Source of the DNA: UBA1952 sp965246765
GTDB taxonomy: Bacteria; Bacteroidota; Bacteroidia; Chitinophagales; Chitinophagaceae
Direction of reading: 5' to 3'
NCBI GenBank assembly: GCA_965246765.1
Contig: CBDFFJ010000005.1
Coordinates: 248,001 to 312,000, forward strand
DNA: 64,000 bases
Part shown: piece by piece, positions 60,485 to 64,000 of the stretch
Numbering within the stretch: the stretch's first letter is position 1
How the letters are laid out: every line of letters begins with the position of its first letter
Position numbers and translations under genes: made by a program
The notes under the pieces: model-generated
Databases searched by the model: none
Told to the model about the DNA's origin: nothing
The model's input: the letters and a program-made list of their open reading frames with translations, nothing else

Positions 60485-62284
60485 ATGTATCGTACCCACA
60501 CCTGCGGCGAATTGCGCAGCAATCATATTAGTCAGCAAGTCACCCTCGCCGGCTGGGTGCAGTATGTGCGCCAGAAGGGCGCTGTGAGCTGGATTGTCCT
60601 GCGCGACCGCTATGGAATTACACAGGCTGTTTTTGAAGAAGGCCGCAGTACGCCTGAAGTGCTGGAAAGCATCAGGGGCATTGGCCGCGAGGCGGTGATT
60701 CAGATTTCCGGCGAGGTGATTGAGCGCTATTCAAAGAACGCAGAAATGCCCACCGGCGAGATTGAGATTCTTGCGGAGAAAGTCACCATCCTCAACAACT
60801 CTGCAACGCCACCATTCACCATTGAAGAAGACACCGACGGCGGCGAAGACATCCGCATGAAGTACCGCTATCTTGACCTGCGCCGGCCACCGCTGCGCCG
60901 GGCGCTGGAGCTGCGCTACAAGGTGAACCGCTCTGTGCGGAATTATTTAGACACGCAAGGCTTCTGGGATATTGAGACGCCTTTCCTCATTAAGTCAACG
61001 CCGGAAGGCGCGCGCGATTTTGTAGTGCCTTCGCGGATGAATGAGGGACAGTTTTATGCCCTGCCGCAAAGCCCGCAGACTTTTAAGCAACTGCTGATGG
61101 TGAGTGGCTACGACCGCTACTACCAGATTGTAAAATGCTTCCGCGATGAAGACCTGCGTGCCGACCGCCAGCCGGAGTTTACGCAGATTGACTGCGAAAT
61201 GTGCTTTGTGGAGCAGGAGGATATCCTGCAAACTTTTGAAGGCCTCTTCAAGCATGTCTTCAAAGATGTAAAGGGCATTGAGCTGACCGAAGCCTTCCCA
61301 CGTATGACCTGGGATGATGCGATGCGCGACTATGGCAACGACAAGCCGGATATCCGCTTCGGGATGAAACTGGCGAATATGAAAGTGTGGGGCGAGCATG
61401 AGGCGATTGTTTTAGCAGAAGTGCCTTTCAAGATTTTTGAGGAGGCCGAGACCATCATCGGCATCACAGTAAAAGGTGCTTCTGAATGGACGCGCAAGCA
61501 GATTGATGCGCTGACCGATTGGGTGAAGCGCCCACAGATTGGCATGAGCGGCTTGGTGTGGGTGAAGTACAATAGTCCTGACCGCACGGGGCATACGGAG
61601 ATGGGCCGGGAAGCGCCTTACAAGAGCAGCGCCGATAAGTTTTTTACGCAGCATCAGCTTTCTGAGGTCTGCGCCTTCTGCGATGCGCAGGAGGGCGATA
61701 TGGTGCTGATGCTGGCCGGCGCCGAAGACCGCACGCGCAAGGCGGCTTCTGAGCTGCGCCTGCACCTCGGCAATGGGCTGGGCCTGCGCAATCCGGAGGT
61801 GTATGCGCCGCTGTGGGTGATGGACTTCCCGCTGCTGGAGGAGACGGATACGCCGGGGCATTGGGCTGCGCGCCACCACCCTTTTACCTCGCCCAAGCCG
61901 GAGCATATACCACTGCTGGCCGACCGCGCGCGCTATAGCGAGATTAAGGCGAATGCCTACGACATTGTGCTGAACGGCACGGAGATCGGCGGCGGCTCTA
62001 TCCGCATACACCAGCGCGAATTGCAGGAGCAGATGTTTGCTGCGCTGGGCATGGATAAGGCGGAGGCGCAGGAAAAGTTCGGCTTTCTGCTGGGGGCTTT
62101 TGAGTATGGCGCGCCGCCGCACGGGGGCATTGCCTTTGGCTTTGACCGCTTCGTGGCGCTATTGGGCGGGCAGGAGACGATCCGGGATTTTATTGCCTTC
62201 CCGAAGAATAACAGCGGCAGGGATGTGATGCTGGATGCGCCGAGTGGGATTGATGCGGTGCAGCGGAAGGAGTTAGGCTTGTAG
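60485..62284 (+). CDS. aspS: Aspartyl-tRNA synthetase
   Basis: AspS charges tRNA-Asp. The 599 residues match the bacterial type: N-terminal anticodon-binding OB fold (MYRTHTCGELRSNHISQQVTLAGWVQ), class II motifs 1-3 (FWDIETPFLIKSTPEGARDF; CFRDEDLRADRQPEFTQID; GIAFGFDRFVALLGG), the bacterial GAD insertion domain (about 280-430) and the ending DAPSGIDAVQRKELGL. The gene diverges from the AsmA-like gene. A short hypothetical membrane gene follows 18 bp downstream. Confidence 0.98.
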   Translation: MYRTHTCGELRSNHISQQVTLAGWVQYVRQKGAVSWIVLRDRYGITQAVFEEGRSTPEVLESIRGIGREAVIQISGEVIERYSKNAEMPTGEIEILAEKVTILNNSATPPFTIEEDTDGGEDIRMKYRYLDLRRPPLRRALELRYKVNRSVRNYLDTQGFWDIETPFLIKSTPEGARDFVVPSRMNEGQFYALPQSPQTFKQLLMVSGYDRYYQIVKCFRDEDLRADRQPEFTQIDCEMCFVEQEDILQTFEGLFKHVFKDVKGIELTEAFPRMTWDDAMRDYGNDKPDIRFGMKLANMKVWGEHEAIVLAEVPFKIFEEAETIIGITVKGASEWTRKQIDALTDWVKRPQIGMSGLVWVKYNSPDRTGHTEMGREAPYKSSADKFFTQHQLSEVCAFCDAQEGDMVLMLAGAEDRTRKAASELRLHLGNGLGLRNPEVYAPLWVMDFPLLEETDTPGHWAARHHPFTSPKPEHIPLLADRARYSEIKANAYDIVLNGTEIGGGSIRIHQRELQEQMFAALGMDKAEAQEKFGFLLGAFEYGAPPHGGIAFGFDRFVALLGGQETIRDFIAFPKNNSGRDVMLDAPSGIDAVQRKELGL

Positions 62285-62302
62285 AATAATAGGTCTTATA
62301 GC

Positions 62303-62776
62303 ATGGCAAATGATAGAAACCTTAGTAAGTCAGGCGTAATAATAACATACGCCTTATCCCTTGTTGCAGCCTTTTTAGTCTATGGAGAATTTGCATTATT
62401 GATAGCTGGTCCGGATTTGCTACCAGTCGTAAGCATTTGTGCAAGCATCGTGCATTTTGGAGTAAGCAGTTGGTTGTTTCTATTTCTTCCCAAAGTCGGA
62501 AGAGTATTTTCTATTCTTACGTCTTTACTCTTATGCGCTTGGCCAATTTGTGCTGTTGGATATTCTATCCCGACCGGCGATTTCGTTTTCTTCTTCTTTT
62601 CTATCCTTCCGGTTTTATTTGTGGCTGTCGTTGGATATTATCACATCAAAACGTTTAATGGAAAATCTGCTTTAGGAATAGCTCATAAAATTGGGTTAGC
62701 TCTTTTGCCATTCAGTCTTTCCGTTTATGTGCTTTTCCAATTATTGTCATCTATTCAGTTCTTCTTAGACAAATAA
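62303..62776 (+). CDS. Small polytopic membrane protein, AT-rich
   Basis: This 157-residue protein has about four or five membrane helices (GVIITYALSLVAAFLVYGEF, FGVSSWLFLFLPKVG, FVFFFFSILPVLFVAVVGYY, LLPFSLSVYVLFQLLSS). It lacks a signal peptide and a recognisable domain. Its codons are clearly more AT-rich than aspS next to it, which may mean later acquisition. It starts 18 bp after the aspS stop but its composition argues against a shared function. Confidence 0.6.
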   Translation: MANDRNLSKSGVIITYALSLVAAFLVYGEFALLIAGPDLLPVVSICASIVHFGVSSWLFLFLPKVGRVFSILTSLLLCAWPICAVGYSIPTGDFVFFFFSILPVLFVAVVGYYHIKTFNGKSALGIAHKIGLALLPFSLSVYVLFQLLSSIQFFLDK

Positions 62777-62896
62777 AAAAGGCAGAATTGCGCTTCGCTT
62801 ACCTGTTCTCCTAAGTCTGCCTATGATAGCTCTGCGAAGTCCCCCCACTCGCGCGAGCATGCAGCAATGCCTTGAGCCCCCACTGGTTTAAGTCTC

Positions 62897-62949
62897 CCAC
62901 TGGTTTAAGTCTTGCGAAGCAGACTTAAATCCACAATAATGGCAAGTCT
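62897..62949. repeat. Dispersed 53-bp hairpin repeat, copy 2
   Basis: This is the second copy of the unit at 50129-50181. Its hairpin reads TTTAAGTCT...AGACTTAAA. A partial duplicate of the first 15 bp (CACTGGTTTAAGTCT) lies just upstream at 62881-62895. Directly after the unit, GCAAGTC and GACTTGC form a further 7-bp hairpin. The 275-bp gap around it holds no gene. Confidence 0.8.
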
Positions 62950-63051
62950 CTGACTTGCACCCCCTTCGGCATAGCCCGGGGCGATAGCCGTCTTCGGCGC
63001 ACTATCCTGTAGCCTTTGGCTACGTGGTATTTCTTATTTTCATACTCCCTT

Positions 63052-63393
63052 ATGGAAGCAGAAAACACCTTTCTCAAAGAAGAAATTCGCCGCCTGCAAT
63101 ACCTGAACCGGCTGTTGACAGACCGCGTTCTGGCGCTGGAAGGCGATTTACCCCTTTCCAAAAATCAGCAAGGGGGTATTGAAGTATCTTTACCCCATTC
63201 GCAAAATACACAAGGGAGTAAGGAAGGTTATTTACCCCATTCCCAAAATATGGAAGCAGGTAATTATAATTCTATACCCCATTCTGAAAACGCGAACTGG
63301 GGTATTGAATCTTCCTTACTCCATTCCAGAAATACACAAGGGGGTATTGATGGCTCTTTGCCCCATTCTGAAAACGCCAAGTCCAGCCAATAG
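63052..63393 (+). CDS. Protein with coiled-coil head and 14-residue repeats
   Basis: I start this at 63052 (MEAENTFLKEEIRRLQYLNR); the frame opens at 63016. It is about 113 residues. The first 33 form a helical, coiled-coil-like head (NTFLKEEIRRLQYLNRLLTDRVLALEG). The rest is five and a half 14-residue repeats of the form LPHSQNTQGGIEVS, encoded by 42-bp units. I recognise no family. It overlaps the minus-strand gene 63264-63716 by 130 bp, so the two cannot both be normal full-length genes unless the overlap is tolerated. Expression is unproven. Confidence 0.5.
   Translation: MEAENTFLKEEIRRLQYLNRLLTDRVLALEGDLPLSKNQQGGIEVSLPHSQNTQGSKEGYLPHSQNMEAGNYNSIPHSENANWGIESSLLHSRNTQGGIDGSLPHSENAKSSQ
63151..63393. 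repeat. 42-bp tandem repeat array (5.8 units)
   Basis: Units of exactly 42 bp start at 63151, 63193, 63235, 63277, 63319 and 63361 (partial), each beginning CCCC or CTCC and containing ATTC-n-AAAA. On the plus strand they encode 14-residue repeats. On the minus strand they encode another 14-residue repeat (FSEWGKEPSIPPCV-like), so both strands are open through the array. The last units overlap the 3' end of the minus-strand secreted-protein gene. Confidence 0.85.
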
Positions 63394-63716
63394 GTCTTGC
63401 CTTCCAGCTTAAACTCCTGCAGCGGCTTGACTTCGCCCACTTTCGCGATGGACGTTACGTTAAATACAAGGTCGGATGATTTTTTTGCCATTACAATTAC
63501 CACCATCAGTACTTTACCCGGATAGCATTGGCCCAGGTAAGTATGGTTTGGCGCTTCCGGCCGGCTGAAGTCGGGTGGTATAAGAAGCTCCAGCTTCATA
63601 CCCTGGCGTGTCTCGTGACTGATGATTGTGTCAAGCACCCGTTGAGGCACTTCCTGTGCAAGTGTATGCAGGGCGCAGCTGAGAAAGGCGCATATCAATA
63701 GTATAAGTAGTCGCAT
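63264..63716 (-). CDS. Small secreted protein whose C-terminus reads into the repeat array
   Basis: This 150-residue protein has a good signal peptide (MRLLILLICAFLSCALHTLA). The mature part (about 21-110) has beta-rich sequence (GMKLELLIPPDFSRPEAPNH, YPGKVLMVVIVMAKKSSDLVFN, EFKLEGKTYWLDLAF). The final 40 residues are antisense translation of the 42-bp repeats (SEWGKEPSIPPCVFLEWSKED). The N-terminal two-thirds look like a real gene; the repeat tail may be an extension gained by array growth across its stop codon. No family is recognised. Confidence 0.55.
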   Translation of the reverse strand: MRLLILLICAFLSCALHTLAQEVPQRVLDTIISHETRQGMKLELLIPPDFSRPEAPNHTYLGQCYPGKVLMVVIVMAKKSSDLVFNVTSIAKVGEVKPLQEFKLEGKTYWLDLAFSEWGKEPSIPPCVFLEWSKEDSIPQFAFSEWGIEL

Positions 63717-63853
63717 CAGGAGAAGTATGCTTACAAGGTAGTATTATTGATGAGGCGCGGCGGAAGGCGGCGGGTTTCTGCGTTTACCGGAATTTTGCTG
63801 CTGTTTCCGGTATAAATAACGTGCACGCATCTTTTATGCAAAACCCCAGGCTT

Positions 63854-64000
63854 ATGAAACGCTTTATGCTCCCTCTGCTGCTGCCGCTTCTGGCGGTATA
63901 TGCAAATGCGCAGACTTCAGGGAGTGCTCCCGGCACAGACCGCCCGTCCATCGCGTCATTATTGGAGAAAAGGGCGCGTCTGCACGAGGGTATGCCTATT
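63854..64000 (+). CDS. Secreted protein, N-terminal part (runs off the right edge)
   Basis: An ATG at 63854 opens a frame that runs to the window end (49 codons). It begins with a good signal peptide (MKRFMLPLLLPLLAVYANAQ) followed by TSGSAPGTDRPSIASLL. Nothing further can be said without the rest. An inverted pair, TACCGGAA (63785-63792) and TTCCGGTA (63805-63812), lies about 40 bp upstream and could be regulatory. Confidence 0.55.
   Translation, partial: MKRFMLPLLLPLLAVYANAQTSGSAPGTDRPSIASLLEKRARLHEGMPI

Overview
The window looks like a chromosomal segment of a Bacteroidota bacterium, most likely in or near Chitinophagales/Chitinophagaceae. Supporting signs are: several TAnnTTTG-type -7 promoter elements; an OmpA protein with a DUF5723-like barrel and thrombospondin type 3 repeats; a giant secreted WxGGxxPG-repeat protein; DUF4878, DUF6766-like and YkuD_2 families; and a Bacteroidota-style small SRP RNA. 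Base composition is moderately GC-rich, with a few AT-rich genes and arrays. No prophage, integrase, transposase or CRISPR array was recognised.

Layout. 1-7322 (minus) is the N-terminal 2,440 codons of a giant repetitive surface protein. 7864-12340 is an RNA-repair-like locus: a WYL regulator diverges from a slipin/SPFH gene and a split RtcB RNA ligase, and two degenerate tRNA-like elements lie between them on the slipin-rtcB strand. 12531-26243 holds housekeeping and envelope genes: GNAT, purH, comEC, a decayed L,D-transpeptidase, a YkuD_2 L,D-transpeptidase, OmpA, a thiolase, a small GG-leader peptide and purL. 26591-35663 holds membrane proteins, tRNA-Val, HNH, an FAD oxidoreductase, a SpmA/SpmB fusion, lipoproteins, a second thiolase, a cold-shock-domain protein and a GIY-YIG protein. 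35815-44752 holds fusA, an envelope pair, recF, an ABC permease and a secreted protein. 44754-53649 holds small enzymes, two toxin-antitoxin pairs, gabD, a phosphohexomutase with two frameshifts, a frameshifted TonB-like gene, SRP RNA, fsa, holA and an exonuclease. 53705-64000 holds a coiled-coil protein, a PhoB/PhoR-like two-component pair, NUDIX, a barrel protein, an AsmA-like protein, aspS and a repeat-bearing gene pair.

The most unusual material is as follows. (1) The WYL / tRNA-like RNAs / slipin / RtcB locus resembles in logic the enterobacterial RNA repair operons that carry a tRNA-mimicking Y RNA, but with different parts. (2) Three arrays of unrelated sequence (34706-34957, 41858-42036, 63151-63393) share a 21-bp or 42-bp, i.e. 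7- or 14-codon, period. (3) A 53-bp dispersed hairpin repeat occurs twice, with a compensatory base-pair change. (4) At least five single-base frame breaks hit otherwise conserved genes, mostly in short homopolymers, so sequence error must be excluded before calling them pseudogenes.
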